64,000 nucleotides of DNA from Devosia faecipullorum (GTDB taxonomy: Bacteria > Pseudomonadota > Alphaproteobacteria > Rhizobiales > Devosiaceae): NCBI RefSeq assembly GCF_015158295.1, contig NZ_JACDXV010000001.1:248001-312000 (forward strand), read 5' to 3'. How positions within the stretch are numbered: position 1 is the stretch's first letter; every line of letters begins with the position of its first letter. The notes beneath the pieces were generated by a model that ran no database searches, was not told the DNA's origin, and was given only the letters and a program-made list of their open reading frames with translations. Positions 29,901-38,045 of this stretch are shown piece by piece. The translations under genes and the position numbers were made by a program.

Positions 29901-30465
29901 CGGCAAAGGAAATCCCTGACGTCGAGATGTCGACGGCAGGAAAGGCATCGTCCCCTTCCAGAACCCGTATGGTGGGCGGCGCGCCATCCAAGCTTTCGGT
30001 AATCTCGATATTGGCGGGGCGCGGCCCGTAAAGATCCTGAACGATCTGGATATGCGGGCCGACGATGGCGATCGTTGTGCCCGGTTGCCCGAACAGCGCC
30101 CGCGACGGCGAAAAGCCGATTTCCAGCGCCTCCATGGCGACGCGCGCACCCGATTTGTGGTCGAGATATTCAACCGGAGCGAAACGCAGGACCGGCCAAA
30201 TGCCCCGTTCCAGCGCCAGCGCCATGTCGCCCATGGTCAGTTCGGCCGTCTCGGGAAGGAACGACTGAACGAAATTGCGGATGGCCGGACCGGTAAACGG
30301 CAGGCGGACTGGTGTAATCAGCAGCACGACATAGAGCACGAGCAGCAGCGCGCACGGGATGCCGACGAACCAGACGGCAATCTTGGCGGCCCGCCGCGCC
30401 GGCGTCCGCGCCGGCGGGGGAGACGAAGACTCCGTCTTGTCTGTCAGAATCGTCGCTTCGGTCAC
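26983..30465 (-). CDS. AsmA-like (DUF3971) giant envelope protein
   Basis: 1160 residues. An N-terminal cytoplasmic tail of 27 residues is followed by one membrane anchor (about 28-51, VWFVGIPCALLLVLYVVLLI). The rest is a long periplasmic region of beta-rich repeats ending in an AsmA-like C-terminal domain. This is the architecture of the YhdP/TamB/AsmA group, bridge-like proteins thought to carry phospholipids between inner and outer membranes. Position and length fit the rhizobial YhdP-type paralogue. The start is GTG 30465; its ribosome-binding site is weak. It is divergent from the peroxiredoxin gene with no obvious operon partners. Confidence 0.82.
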   Translation of the reverse strand: MTEATILTDKTESSSPPPARTPARRAAKIAVWFVGIPCALLLVLYVVLLITPVRLPFTGPAIRNFVQSFLPETAELTMGDMALALERGIWPVLRFAPVEYLDHKSGARVAMEALEIGFSPSRALFGQPGTTIAIVGPHIQIVQDLYGPRPANIEITESLDGAPPTIRVLEGDDAFPAVDISTSGISFAAGDAPPMRSDNDWLVYNLEASEVALADLVEQTARGLFSRLVIRGGHVDMADPLYGLFRQFTNVSLEIGPVPGSRRTEGNFSAVIGGRNVFGSVERSIDDDGTRRLQADVTNLDFAAFLPFMDDKDSLAAMRGAGAISIDVTFTPEEGKLIGGDFKIDLTGIDLRLADDYFPVASSILDVSWIPSKGQFEMKEGALQIGQSRARVAGVFAMGLDPKYGPTIGMSLRARDVFIHPNDMEEPEQPFEDVEFSGWSAPLYGAVGIDRLVAQKGDALVETAGRLDLVQDGLGINMNIAGHGVSADDVKRLWPYIMGGESRDWFVANVTDGRVKNAHLAFNFPVGSMAIGDETRPIPKDSMQIDIVGEEVAVKPTPAMSPIIIAGETRLHVSDVSMSVAGGGGTLETRAGIIAVNNPALVMDNSVPGESIVEISGNLDAPIPALLALVEEQQPDALSSVDLPIDPASLAGKINLDLVATIALADETTGREMKLDYVANGKVSDFASTEPIQGRKIGNGQLAFSASQLGYQLGGTAEIDGMVAEVAIEGTPETEPVFRLASTMDVAGLASMGFDVSQFASGQVRFVAQPLAGDAMQISIDLQQAGLNIRDLGISKARGTPGSLNATIRPDGEVTHLEEIALAFGDVRLEGKLDFHAKNGLVSANFDNFALSSGDNASVSLAPMDGGYSVRIRGRQLDLKPVLGRFFSLGEGSGGVQSTQFSAPIALDVELDRAVGYYATTAFNLDLDLLLRGTQLSRAALSTQFGEGNALSITTNPAPNGRSLVMAFNDAGTVLRLLGIYSQLAGGSGSLVMTTDRNRDQEVGQLIMRDFAIVDEANVVQILGNHSDSRAAIAARNRLDFDAGQVDFIRREESVEVTNAVLAGDVVGGTLRGFIHTGSRQYDLVGTYVPLFGLNNMFSQIPLLGPLLGGRDGEGLVGVTFAVRGPLNQPQFLVNPLSILAPGFLRELFEFRSRAVPVAQ

Positions 30466-30700
30466 GTGTCGCCATGCCAGAGAGGCAGATCAGGTCTGGT
30501 CCGCACAGAATCATCCGCACCATGCGGTCCATTGCTGGATGATACCGGCTGGATTGTGACGCCGACACCCTGAACAGCATCGGGGGGCCTTTGTTGCGGG
30601 AAAATGTGCAAATTCGCCGGGGTATCCGCATCGAACGGCGAGCGAGGTCGCAAATGACGGCGAAAGTCATTATGCCGGTGGGTAGAACAGGATGGCGTCG

Positions 30701-31174
30701 ATGACCGATCTCAAGCCGGGCGATCCGGCCCCCCAATTCACCCTGCAATGCGACGACGGCACCGAAGTCAGTGCCGCCAGCCTCAAGGGCCGACCGGCGG
30801 TACTGTACTTCTATCCGCAGGACGATTCGGGCGGTTGCGTCGATGAAAACCTGGAATTTTCAGCCCTGGCTCCGGATTTTGCCGCGCGCGGCGCCACCTT
30901 GATCGGCATATCCCCTGACGACATGGACAGTCATCGCAAATTCCGCGCCAAATATGGTCTGGTCGTGCCGCTGGGCGCTGACCCAGATCTGACCACCATT
31001 GAAGCATTCGGCCTGTGGCAGCTCAAAAAGCTCTATGGACGCGAATTCATGGGCCTCATCCGCACCAGTTTCATCATCGACGCCGATGGCAAGATCGCCC
31101 GGATCATCCGCGCCACCCGCATCAAAGGCCACGCCGCAAAAGTGCTGGCGGCGCTCGACGAAGTCATCGCTTAG
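30701..31174 (+). CDS. bcp: Peroxiredoxin of the BCP/PrxQ family
   Basis: 157 residues, reduces hydroperoxides with a peroxidatic cysteine. The active-site motif is P39-x-x-x-S-x-x-C46 ([10 protein letters not shown]), with Ser instead of the usual Thr. Most BCP proteins have a resolving Cys five residues further on; here that position is Leu51 and none replaces it nearby, so it should act as a 1-Cys enzyme needing an outside thiol. I prefer ATG 30701 (AGGA about nine bases upstream) over ATG 30692, which touches that site. The M23 gene follows 74 bp later. Confidence 0.88.
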   Translation: MTDLKPGDPAPQFTLQCDDGTEVSAASLKGRPAVLYFYPQDDSGGCVDENLEFSALAPDFAARGATLIGISPDDMDSHRKFRAKYGLVVPLGADPDLTTIEAFGLWQLKKLYGREFMGLIRTSFIIDADGKIARIIRATRIKGHAAKVLAALDEVIA

Positions 31175-31248
31175 GCGGGACGTTTCCGGCTTTCTTAACC
31201 AAAGCCCTCCATACTCCGCTAACCATGTTCGTGCGTGTGGGGAGTTGT

Positions 31249-32388
31249 ATGCGTCAGTCAGCCAGCTTTGGCAGCCGGGACTACAAGGATGCTCCGCCCC
31301 CGCGCAAAGGCATCCACCCTGCCCTGTTCTACGCCATGTTCGCCCTGCTGCTCGGCGGCAATGCTCTGACCGGCACTGCCCTGCTCATGGCGCCCGACAT
31401 CGCCCGACTGATGGGCGGGCAGAATGACCTCGTGGTCGCCGCCTATGAGGACAGGCTGGCGCAGATGCGGGTGGAAATCGACCGGTTGCATTCGCGCTCC
31501 TATGCGCAGACGGGCGACATCAATCTGCAATTGCAGGAATTGTCCCAGCAACAGGACGTGCTGCTGGAGCAGCACCAATTGGTGCGCGCACTGGTGGACA
31601 AGGCCGACCGGCTCGGTCTGGCCGACATCGATGTGACGATGAGCAGCCCCGACGATCTGGCTGCCGCCACTACGCCCAACGGCAATCCTGACATAGCGGC
31701 CACGGCGGAAAACGTGGCCCGGATGATGGACGAAACGGCGCAGGCGATGACCGGCATTGCCATTGCCGCCACTGCGCGAACTGACAGCATTGTCAGCGAA
31801 TTGAGCAAACTCGGCATCGCCACTGCAATGCCGGACGGCGCCTTGACCGGCATGGGGGGCCCGCTGCTGGCCGCGTCGGGCAGCGTGGAAAGCGCCGCCC
31901 TGGTCGATGACGCCAATGCGGTGATGGACGCCCTGCTGCGCTACAAGGCGGCGCGCGACAGCCTGACGCTGGCGCCGGTGCACATGCCCATTTCCGGCAA
32001 TTTCCGGCAAAGCTCCGGCTTCGGCAATCGCAAGGATCCCTTTACCGGCGGCAGAGCCTTTCACTCGGGGCTGGATTTTGCGGCCGCCACCGGCACTAAT
32101 GTCTTCAGCGCCGCCGATGGTGTGGTGAGTTTCGTGGGCGAAAGGTCAGGATATGGCAAGGTGGTGGAGATCAGCCATGGCAATGGCCTTGTGACCCGCT
32201 ACACCCATCTCAGCTCCTATCTGGCCAAGTCCGGCCAGACGGTCAGCACCGGCACCCCGATCGCCAAGGTCGGCACGACCGGCCGCTCCACTGGCCCCCA
32301 CCTGCATTTCGAAGTGCGGCGCGGCGACGAGGCTCTCGATCCTCGACCGTTTCTTGAAGCCGGGAAACGCCTGCTGGCAATCCTCTAG
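31249..32388 (+). CDS. M23 family murein endopeptidase with coiled-coil region
   Basis: 379 residues. A cytoplasmic N-terminus, one membrane anchor (about 26-48), a helical region with LQLQELSQQQDVLLEQ (coiled coil) and a C-terminal LytM/M23 domain make up the protein. Zinc-binding motifs are intact: HSGLD (HxxxD) and HLHFE (HxH), plus H in ISHGNG. It is therefore likely an active D,D-endopeptidase that cuts cross-links in periplasmic peptidoglycan. ATG 31249 follows GGGGAG at good spacing; ATG 31225 is the alternative. It converges on prfB with a perfect 16-bp terminator stem between. Confidence 0.88.
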   Translation: MRQSASFGSRDYKDAPPPRKGIHPALFYAMFALLLGGNALTGTALLMAPDIARLMGGQNDLVVAAYEDRLAQMRVEIDRLHSRSYAQTGDINLQLQELSQQQDVLLEQHQLVRALVDKADRLGLADIDVTMSSPDDLAAATTPNGNPDIAATAENVARMMDETAQAMTGIAIAATARTDSIVSELSKLGIATAMPDGALTGMGGPLLAASGSVESAALVDDANAVMDALLRYKAARDSLTLAPVHMPISGNFRQSSGFGNRKDPFTGGRAFHSGLDFAAATGTNVFSAADGVVSFVGERSGYGKVVEISHGNGLVTRYTHLSSYLAKSGQTVSTGTPIAKVGTTGRSTGPHLHFEVRRGDEALDPRPFLEAGKRLLAIL

Positions 32389-32427
32389 GCGCGCCAACGG
32401 CCATTCAGCCCGGCTCATCCGGATGCT

Positions 32428-32474
32428 CCATTTTTCGTCACCGCCTGGCGTAGCCGCACGGTGACGAAAAATGG
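32428..32474. terminator. Bidirectional terminator between M23 gene and prfB
   Basis: A perfect 16-bp stem: 32428-32443 (CCATTTTTCGTCACCG) with 32459-32474, loop 15 nt. The A/T-rich foot of the stem supplies a T-run on either strand. Confidence 0.85.
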
Positions 32475-32490
32475 CAGGTCGGCGGCGAAA

Positions 32491-33616
32491 TCAGGACTCT
32501 GATTCTACATCCGTCGCCACGCCGACGCGCTGCGCCAGGGCAGCTTCCATGAACTCGTCGAGATCACCGTCCAGCACCACCGAGGGCTGGCCGCTTTCGA
32601 CGCCGGTGCGCAAATCCTTGACCATCTGATAGGGTTGCAGGACGTAGGAGCGGATCTGGTGGCCCCAGCCGATGTCGGTCTTGTTGGCTGCCTGCGCATT
32701 GGCGGCCTCTTCGCGCTTCTGCAACTCGGCCTCGTAAAGACGCGATTTCAGCATGGCCATGGCCGTCGCACGGTTCTTGTGCTGGCTACGCTCCTGCTGG
32801 CAGGCCACGATGATCCCGGAGGGAATATGGGTGATGCGGATGGCCGAGTCGGTGGTGTTGACGTGCTGCCCGCCCGCGCCCGAGGAGCGATAGGTATCGA
32901 CCTTGAGATCGGCTTCGCGGATTTCGATGTCGATGGAATCATCGACCACCGGATAGACCCAGCAGCTCGAAAAGCTGGTATGGCGGCGCGCCGCTGAATC
33001 ATAGGGCGAGATGCGCACCAGCCGGTGAACCCCGCTCTCGGTCTTCAGCCAGCCATAGGCATTGTGGCCGGAAACCTGAATGGTGGCGGACTTGATGCCG
33101 GCTTCGTCGCCGTCATGCATTTCCAGCACCTGCACCTTGAATTTGCGACGTTCGGCCCAGCGGGTATACATGCGGAGCAGCATGTTGGCCCAATCCTGGC
33201 TTTCGGTGCCGCCGGCGCCGGAATGGATTTCGACATAGCAATCGTTGGCGTCCACCTCGCCCGAGAGCAGGGTCTCGATCTGGGTGCGCCGGGCCATGGC
33301 CTTGAGTTCGATCAGGGCGTTCTCGGCGTCGCGCACAATGGCTTCGTCGCCCTCGGCCTCGCCAAGTTCGATCAGTTCGGTATTGTCGCTAATGCCCGTT
33401 TCCAGCTCGCGCACCGTCTTGACGGCCACATCAAGCTCGTCACGCTCGCGCATGGTGACGCGGGCCTTGTCCGGGTCGCTCCAGAATTCGGGCGATTCAG
33501 TCTGCGCGTTTAGCGCATCGAGACGGAGTTGTGCTGTATCCCAGTCAAAGATGCCTCCTCAGCAGGGTCAGAACCTGCTCGATTTCGGCAACGGTCTTTT
33601 CAATTTCCGTGCGCAT
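32491..33616 (-). CDS. prfB: Peptide chain release factor 2, with programmed +1 frameshift
   Basis: Ends translation at UGA and UAA. ATG 33616 opens a 23-codon frame ending CTT TGA. After CTT (33550-33548) the ribosome skips one base (33547) and continues in the frame of GAC to 32491, giving 374 residues. The slippery CTT-TGA-C and the internal Shine-Dalgarno AGGAGG (33559-33554), three bases upstream of CTT, are the classic RF2 autoregulation signal: shortage of RF2 delays UGA reading and favours the shift. The GGQ tripeptide (about 248-250) and the stop-reading motif SPY (about 203-205, SPF in E. coli) are in place. Confidence 0.97.
33545..33559 (-). promoter_or_regulatory. prfB recoding site
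   Basis: On the minus strand: AGGAGG, CAT, CTT, TGA. AGGAGG pairs with the 16S anti-Shine-Dalgarno and pulls the ribosome forward at CTT when UGA is read slowly. The same elements and spacing occur in E. coli prfB. Confidence 0.95.
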
Positions 33617-33687
33617 TGTCGTTCCTTTTTTGCTGCGCTCCGTTTAGCGGAGGCGCGCGGACGGATCAACCGGCAGCCTCACTTGCC

Positions 33688-34188
33688 TCAACGCGAAAGT
33701 TTCCGGTATCGCCGCAGCGCCGCGTCGCGCTTGAGCCGGGAAAGCCTGTCGAGAAAGAACATCCCGTTCATCTGGTCGATCTCATGCTGCGCCACACGCG
33801 CGGTAAAACCGGATAATTCAGTGTTTTGGCTCTCGCCCTCGGCGTCCTCATAGGTGACGAATATCGATATGGCCCGCGAAATGTCGGCCTCAACGCCCGG
33901 CAAGGACACTGAGCCTTCAGGCCCCATGACGGTCTGAGCCGAAAGGCTCAGGATCTGCGGATTGAAGAGCAGGTGATAATCCCGCCCCTCCTCCGGCCCG
34001 AAACTGACCACCGCCACGGGCTCCGCCTCACCGATATGGCTTGCGGCCAGGCCATAGGCGCGATGGTGTTGCGCGGTAGCGAGAAGACGCCTGCCAATGG
34101 CAACAAGCGCCTCATCGAGCGGGCGTGGATTGGCGCGCAGGGACAAAACCGGAGCGGGATATAGAACAATGTCGGCAGGCTGGGTCAT
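33688..34188 (-). CDS. Peptide deformylase-like protein lacking metal ligands
   Basis: 166 residues of the polypeptide deformylase fold, but with all three signature motifs altered. Motif 1 GxGxAAxQ reads YGLAASHI (46-50 conserved; Gln is His51). Motif 2 EGCLS reads EGSVS (91-95), so the metal-binding Cys is Ser93. Motif 3 QHExDHLNG reads QHEIDQMNG (134-142), so the second His is Gln139. Catalytic Glu136 and His135 remain. It is probably not a normal deformylase; it may be inactive, bind formyl-Met peptides, or have a changed metal site. ATG 34188 begins just before the conserved N-terminus. prfB lies 71 bp downstream on the same strand. Confidence 0.82.
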   Translation of the reverse strand: MTQPADIVLYPAPVLSLRANPRPLDEALVAIGRRLLATAQHHRAYGLAASHIGEAEPVAVVSFGPEEGRDYHLLFNPQILSLSAQTVMGPEGSVSLPGVEADISRAISIFVTYEDAEGESQNTELSGFTARVAQHEIDQMNGMFFLDRLSRLKRDAALRRYRKLSR

Positions 34189-34264
34189 GCGCCCAGCTAG
34201 CGCGAAATCCGCCACACCGCATAGCTTGAATATTGGCTTCGGCACTGCTAGGTCGGTGCCGGCT

Positions 34265-34341
34265 GGTCCCGTAGCTCAGCAGGATAGAGCGCAGGATTCC
34301 TAATCCTGAGGCCACTGGTTCGAATCCAGTCGGGATCACCA
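34265..34341 (+). tRNA. tRNA-Arg (anticodon CCU)
   Basis: 77 nt with encoded CCA. The acceptor GGTCCCG (34265-34271) pairs with CGGGATC (34331-34337), with one G-T pair. The anticodon stem CAGGA/TCCTG encloses TTCCTAA, giving CCU, which reads AGG. The T-arm GGTTCGAATCC is normal. It lies between divergent and convergent neighbours and is transcribed alone. Confidence 0.96.
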
Positions 34342-34353
34342 AGTTCTCACACC

Positions 34354-35364
34354 TCAAGCATCTAGTACCATCGAATTCAGCGGGCCGTTCTGGACGATCT
34401 TGGTGCGCGCCAGCAGGAAGCCGCGACGGGCGGCCGTGAGCGGGTCATTCGCATGAGTGGCAAAATGCCAGAGGAAGCCGCCGCAGAAGGTGTCGCCGGC
34501 ACCATTGGCGTCGACAATAGCGGGCGGCAATGGCGTGTCCGGCAAGGTCTTTTGCTCCAGGGCGCCATCGCCCATGTCCTCGTAGACCGTCGCGCCGAGA
34601 TGGGTGCGGGCGACGATCAGCCGCCGCGACGGCGCGAGCCGCGCGGCCAGTGAGGCCGTGGTATCGTGCCCGCCCATATGCGCGAATTCCTCGCTATTGA
34701 GGTGCAGGATATTGGTTTGCGCGAGCAGCAGCGTAAGATTTTCGCCGCCGGGCAATATCCAGGCGGCGCCGGGATCGAGCGACACCAGAAGGCCGGGATT
34801 GAGCTGCCGGGCGCGGGAAAGCACAGTTGCAATCAGCGCTGGCGCTTTCGGGTGGAGATAAGAGGTTACGTGTACGAGGTCGCAACGGGCGATGCCGACC
34901 GCCAGTTTTTCGCTCTCACGCGCAAGAAAATCAGCGATGCCGGCATTGGCGCCGCTCGCCGTGAGCAAGGTGCGACCGCCGCTTTCCACCATGGCGAGGC
35001 AGGTCGCGGGCGGCGATGCGCTTTGTTCCACACCATCGACATCCACCTGCCAGCCGCGCAGCGCCTCAAGGTGCGGATAGGCGTCGCCTACCGCGCCGGC
35101 AATGCCGAAAAATGCCAGTTCGAGGGGGTTCTCCGCACGATTGAGAAACGCGGCGATGCGGGCGGCGTTGAAGGCCGAGCCGCCCAGATATTCTGCGGCG
35201 CCCAGGCCGAGCAATCGCTCCACCCCATGCTTCGCGATGGCATCGGGCACCGCGCTTTCCATCAATGCCGCCGCCCCTGGCGCGAGATCGGGTAATATCA
35301 GGGCGCCCGGAATGGCCGCCACAAGATCGCGATTCATCGCCCCGAAAAAACCCAATCTTTTCAT
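34354..35364 (-). CDS. PfkB-family carbohydrate or nucleoside kinase
   Basis: 336 residues, ribokinase-like fold. The N-terminal GGSAFNAARIA resembles PfkB signature 1, and DANGAGDTFCGGFL (C-terminal third) is PfkB signature 2 with the catalytic Asp and anion hole GAGD. The substrate cannot be deduced; the family covers sugars, adenosine, inosine and tagatose or fructose phosphates. It follows the siderophore-interacting protein gene by 42 bp on the same strand, so it may be the last gene of that unit, though a functional tie with iron uptake is not evident. Confidence 0.82.
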   Translation of the reverse strand: MKRLGFFGAMNRDLVAAIPGALILPDLAPGAAALMESAVPDAIAKHGVERLLGLGAAEYLGGSAFNAARIAAFLNRAENPLELAFFGIAGAVGDAYPHLEALRGWQVDVDGVEQSASPPATCLAMVESGGRTLLTASGANAGIADFLARESEKLAVGIARCDLVHVTSYLHPKAPALIATVLSRARQLNPGLLVSLDPGAAWILPGGENLTLLLAQTNILHLNSEEFAHMGGHDTTASLAARLAPSRRLIVARTHLGATVYEDMGDGALEQKTLPDTPLPPAIVDANGAGDTFCGGFLWHFATHANDPLTAARRGFLLARTKIVQNGPLNSMVLDA

Positions 35365-35406
35365 AGGCGAGTGGTAGCGTTTGCGATCTTGGGCCGCAAG
35401 ACGGGT

Positions 35407-36294
35407 TCAGAGGCCGTATTGTTCCAGCGTCGCGTAATATTCGTCGCGCAGTTCTTCCATGTCGCGCCCCGATGACCAGGAGGCGTCGATACTGGCCCGA
35501 ACCGCCTCAGGCAGGTTCTTCCAGCGCTGCTCCCAGGCTTCACTTTCCTGTATCCAATAGGCGACCAGCTCATAACGCTCCGGCGGCAGCTTCAATTCCT
35601 GGCGAACATGCTTGCGTATGGCGCGGATGGCCTTCTGCTCGCCCGCCGCCCAGATATAGCCGGGAGTCAAAGGTAGCGGCATGGCCTTGACCACATCGGC
35701 CATGCGGCTTGGCGCGACGCCATTGCCGCTGCGGTGCAGCCAGGTGACGGTCGCAAATTCATGATGCGGCAGCGCCTGTTCGTGTTCGGCCGTGGCGATT
35801 TCGACAAAGACGCGCGATTGCACCTGTTTTGGTGTCTGTTCAAGGATGCGCGCCAGGGCTGGCAGGCCGGTGGCGTCGGCCACCAGCAATTGCCAGACAA
35901 TATCGGCGGGCGGCGCATAGAGACCACGCGGGCGATTGACAATGATTGCATCGCCCGGCTGCGCCCTCTGCGCCCAGTCGCTGGCCACACCGCCCTCATG
36001 GACGACGAAATCGATGTCGATTTCGCCGCGAGCAGCATGGTGTTGGCGCACGGTATAGGTCGAGCAATGGATAACGTCCTGCCCCTCGGGATAGGTCCAG
36101 CGGCCATCCTCGGAAATGACGGGAAGGTGGAGACGACCGGTTCCGGCATCGGGAAAGAACAGGCGCAGATATTCGTCGGGTAGGCCGGTTCCGGGAAAGT
36201 CGGTCAGTCCGTCCCAGCCGAAGGAGAGCCGGATCATCCCGGGGGTCAGAACCCGGCGGTCAAGAACCCTGGCCTCGAAGAACATCGCACTCAT
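35407..36294 (-). CDS. Siderophore-interacting FAD-binding reductase (SIP/ViuB family)
   Basis: 295 residues. Predicted cytoplasmic flavoprotein that reduces ferric siderophores with NAD(P)H or ferredoxin to free iron. The N-terminal FAD barrel has the HCSTYTVRQ motif followed by DIDFVVHEGG, and the C-terminal NAD(P)H domain carries IWAAGEQKAIRAIRKHVR, typical of the SIP subfamily. A C-terminal extension of about 60 residues (WNNLPEA region) is conserved in alphaproteobacterial members. Its ATG overlaps the stop of the ABC gene by four bases (36291-36294), so the two are translated as a coupled pair. Confidence 0.9.
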   Translation of the reverse strand: MSAMFFEARVLDRRVLTPGMIRLSFGWDGLTDFPGTGLPDEYLRLFFPDAGTGRLHLPVISEDGRWTYPEGQDVIHCSTYTVRQHHAARGEIDIDFVVHEGGVASDWAQRAQPGDAIIVNRPRGLYAPPADIVWQLLVADATGLPALARILEQTPKQVQSRVFVEIATAEHEQALPHHEFATVTWLHRSGNGVAPSRMADVVKAMPLPLTPGYIWAAGEQKAIRAIRKHVRQELKLPPERYELVAYWIQESEAWEQRWKNLPEAVRASIDASWSSGRDMEELRDEYYATLEQYGL

Positions 36295-38033
36295 CCGGTC
36301 TGGCCCGGAAAGGCAAGGCCACCAAATTGGGCCCTGTGCAGATGCGCATAGGCCCCATCCCGCGACAAGAGCAGGTCGTGCGAGCCCTCTTCGACAATGC
36401 CGGTTTCATCGACAACCACGATGCGGTCGGCATGCTGAATGGTGGCGAGGCGATGGGCGATGACCAAAGTGGTACGCCCGCGCGACAATTCCGCCAGCGA
36501 TTGCTGGATCGCCAGTTCGGTCGCGGTATCGAGGGCCGAGGTGGCCTCGTCCAGCACCAGGATCGGCGGGTTTTTGAGGAATATGCGGGCAATGGCGACG
36601 CGCTGCTTCTGGCCGCCCGAGAGCTTGACGCCTCGTTCCCCCACCAAAGTATCGAGCCCATTGGGCAGGCGGGCGATGACATTTTCGAGCCGCGCCTGGC
36701 GGACGGCGTCCATGATCTCCGCGTCGCTGGCGTCGAGGCGGCCATAGGAAATGTTGTCGCGCAGCGTGCCGCCAAACAGGAAGACATCCTGCTGCACGAT
36801 GCCGATCTGGTTGCGCAGGCTGGCCTGCGTCATGTCGCGAATGTCGATGCCGTCAATTGTGATCGCGCCGCCATCGATCTCGTAAAATCGCGGCAGCAGC
36901 GCGCAAAGCGTGGTCTTGCCGGCGCCGGACGGACCGACAATGGCGACAGTTTCGCCCGGCGAGACGGCCAGATTCAGCCCGTCGATCACCTTGCGGCCAC
37001 CGGGCTCATAGGAAAAACTCACGTCGCGGAACACGATGTCGCCGCGCAGATGCTCCACGACCCTGGCATCCGGGCGGTCGGCGATATCGGGCTCGGTGTC
37101 GATCAGATTGGTGAAACGGGTAAAGCCGGCAATGCCCTTCGGGTACATTTCCAACACCGTGGTGATCTGGTCGATGGGCTTCATGAAGACGTTGACCAGC
37201 AGCAGGAAGCTGACGAAACCGCCATAGGACAAGTCCCCAGCGGTGACGAGCCAGGCGCCGAACAGCATCACCGCCAACTGGACCAACCTGGTGCTGAGAA
37301 AGGTCACCACATTGCTGGCCGTCATCAGCGCATAGGCCCGCAGCTTGGTGACGCGATAGGCTTCGTTATTCCCTGCAAAGAGCTGTTCTTCGTGCCGCTC
37401 ATTGGCGAAGGCCTTGACCACGCGGACGCCGCCGATCGAATCCTCGACGCGCGTATTGAAGTCCCCTACCCGGCCATAAAGCTCGCGCCAGTTCTTGTTC
37501 ATGCGCGCGCCATAGGTGCTGACCAGCCAGGTCATGACCGGCACCAGCGTGACCGTGATCGCCGCCAATTGCCAATTGGTCATGAACATCAGCACAAAGG
37601 CGCCGAGAAAGGTCATGATGGCGAGGAACAGGTCTTCGGGACCGTGATGAGCGACCTCGCCAATGTCCTCAAGTCCCTTGGTCACATGGGTGATGAGGTG
37701 CCCCGTCTTCTGGTTGTCGAAGAAGCGGAAGCTGAGTTTCTGCAAATGGCTGAAGACCTGCCGGCGCATATCGGTTTCGATATGGATGCCCAGCATGTGG
37801 CCGAAATAATTGACCACCCCGCGCAGCACCGCCGTAAGGCAGTAAATGACCAGCAGCACGATACTGGTCAAAATGATCAGGCCGAAATCGTTCTGCGGCA
37901 GCAGCGTGTCGATGAAATAGGCCACGGCCAGCGGGAAGGCCAGTTCGAGAAGACCAGCCACGACGGCGCTGCCGAAATCCAGGGCGAACAGCCCCTTATA
38001 GGGTGCATAATAGGAAAAGAATCGTCTGAGCAT
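36291..38033 (-). CDS. Exporter-fold ABC transporter, fused membrane and ATPase domains, coupled to SIP reductase
   Basis: 580 residues: a six-helix type IV (exporter) membrane domain (about 1-320) joined to an ABC ATPase. Walker A is GPSGAGKTT, signature KLSGGQKQR, Walker B ILVLDEATSALD; all intact, so it should work as a homodimer. Mycobacterial IrtAB has the same exporter fold yet imports mycobactin, and IrtA bears a fused SIP domain. The overlap with a SIP gene suggests a similar ferric-siderophore role; multidrug export is the default alternative. No Shine-Dalgarno lies before ATG 38033. An 18-bp imperfect palindrome sits 13 bp upstream (38046-38063). Confidence 0.88.
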   Translation of the reverse strand: MLRRFFSYYAPYKGLFALDFGSAVVAGLLELAFPLAVAYFIDTLLPQNDFGLIILTSIVLLVIYCLTAVLRGVVNYFGHMLGIHIETDMRRQVFSHLQKLSFRFFDNQKTGHLITHVTKGLEDIGEVAHHGPEDLFLAIMTFLGAFVLMFMTNWQLAAITVTLVPVMTWLVSTYGARMNKNWRELYGRVGDFNTRVEDSIGGVRVVKAFANERHEEQLFAGNNEAYRVTKLRAYALMTASNVVTFLSTRLVQLAVMLFGAWLVTAGDLSYGGFVSFLLLVNVFMKPIDQITTVLEMYPKGIAGFTRFTNLIDTEPDIADRPDARVVEHLRGDIVFRDVSFSYEPGGRKVIDGLNLAVSPGETVAIVGPSGAGKTTLCALLPRFYEIDGGAITIDGIDIRDMTQASLRNQIGIVQQDVFLFGGTLRDNISYGRLDASDAEIMDAVRQARLENVIARLPNGLDTLVGERGVKLSGGQKQRVAIARIFLKNPPILVLDEATSALDTATELAIQQSLAELSRGRTTLVIAHRLATIQHADRIVVVDETGIVEEGSHDLLLSRDGAYAHLHRAQFGGLAFPGQTG

Positions 38034-38045
38034 TTTAACTTGACT

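Noticed and set aside
32491..33453. prfB as a 320-residue gene starting at 33453
   Set aside because: The missing N-terminal 54 residues are found upstream across the canonical CTT-TGA-C frameshift, with normal RF2 length and sequence.
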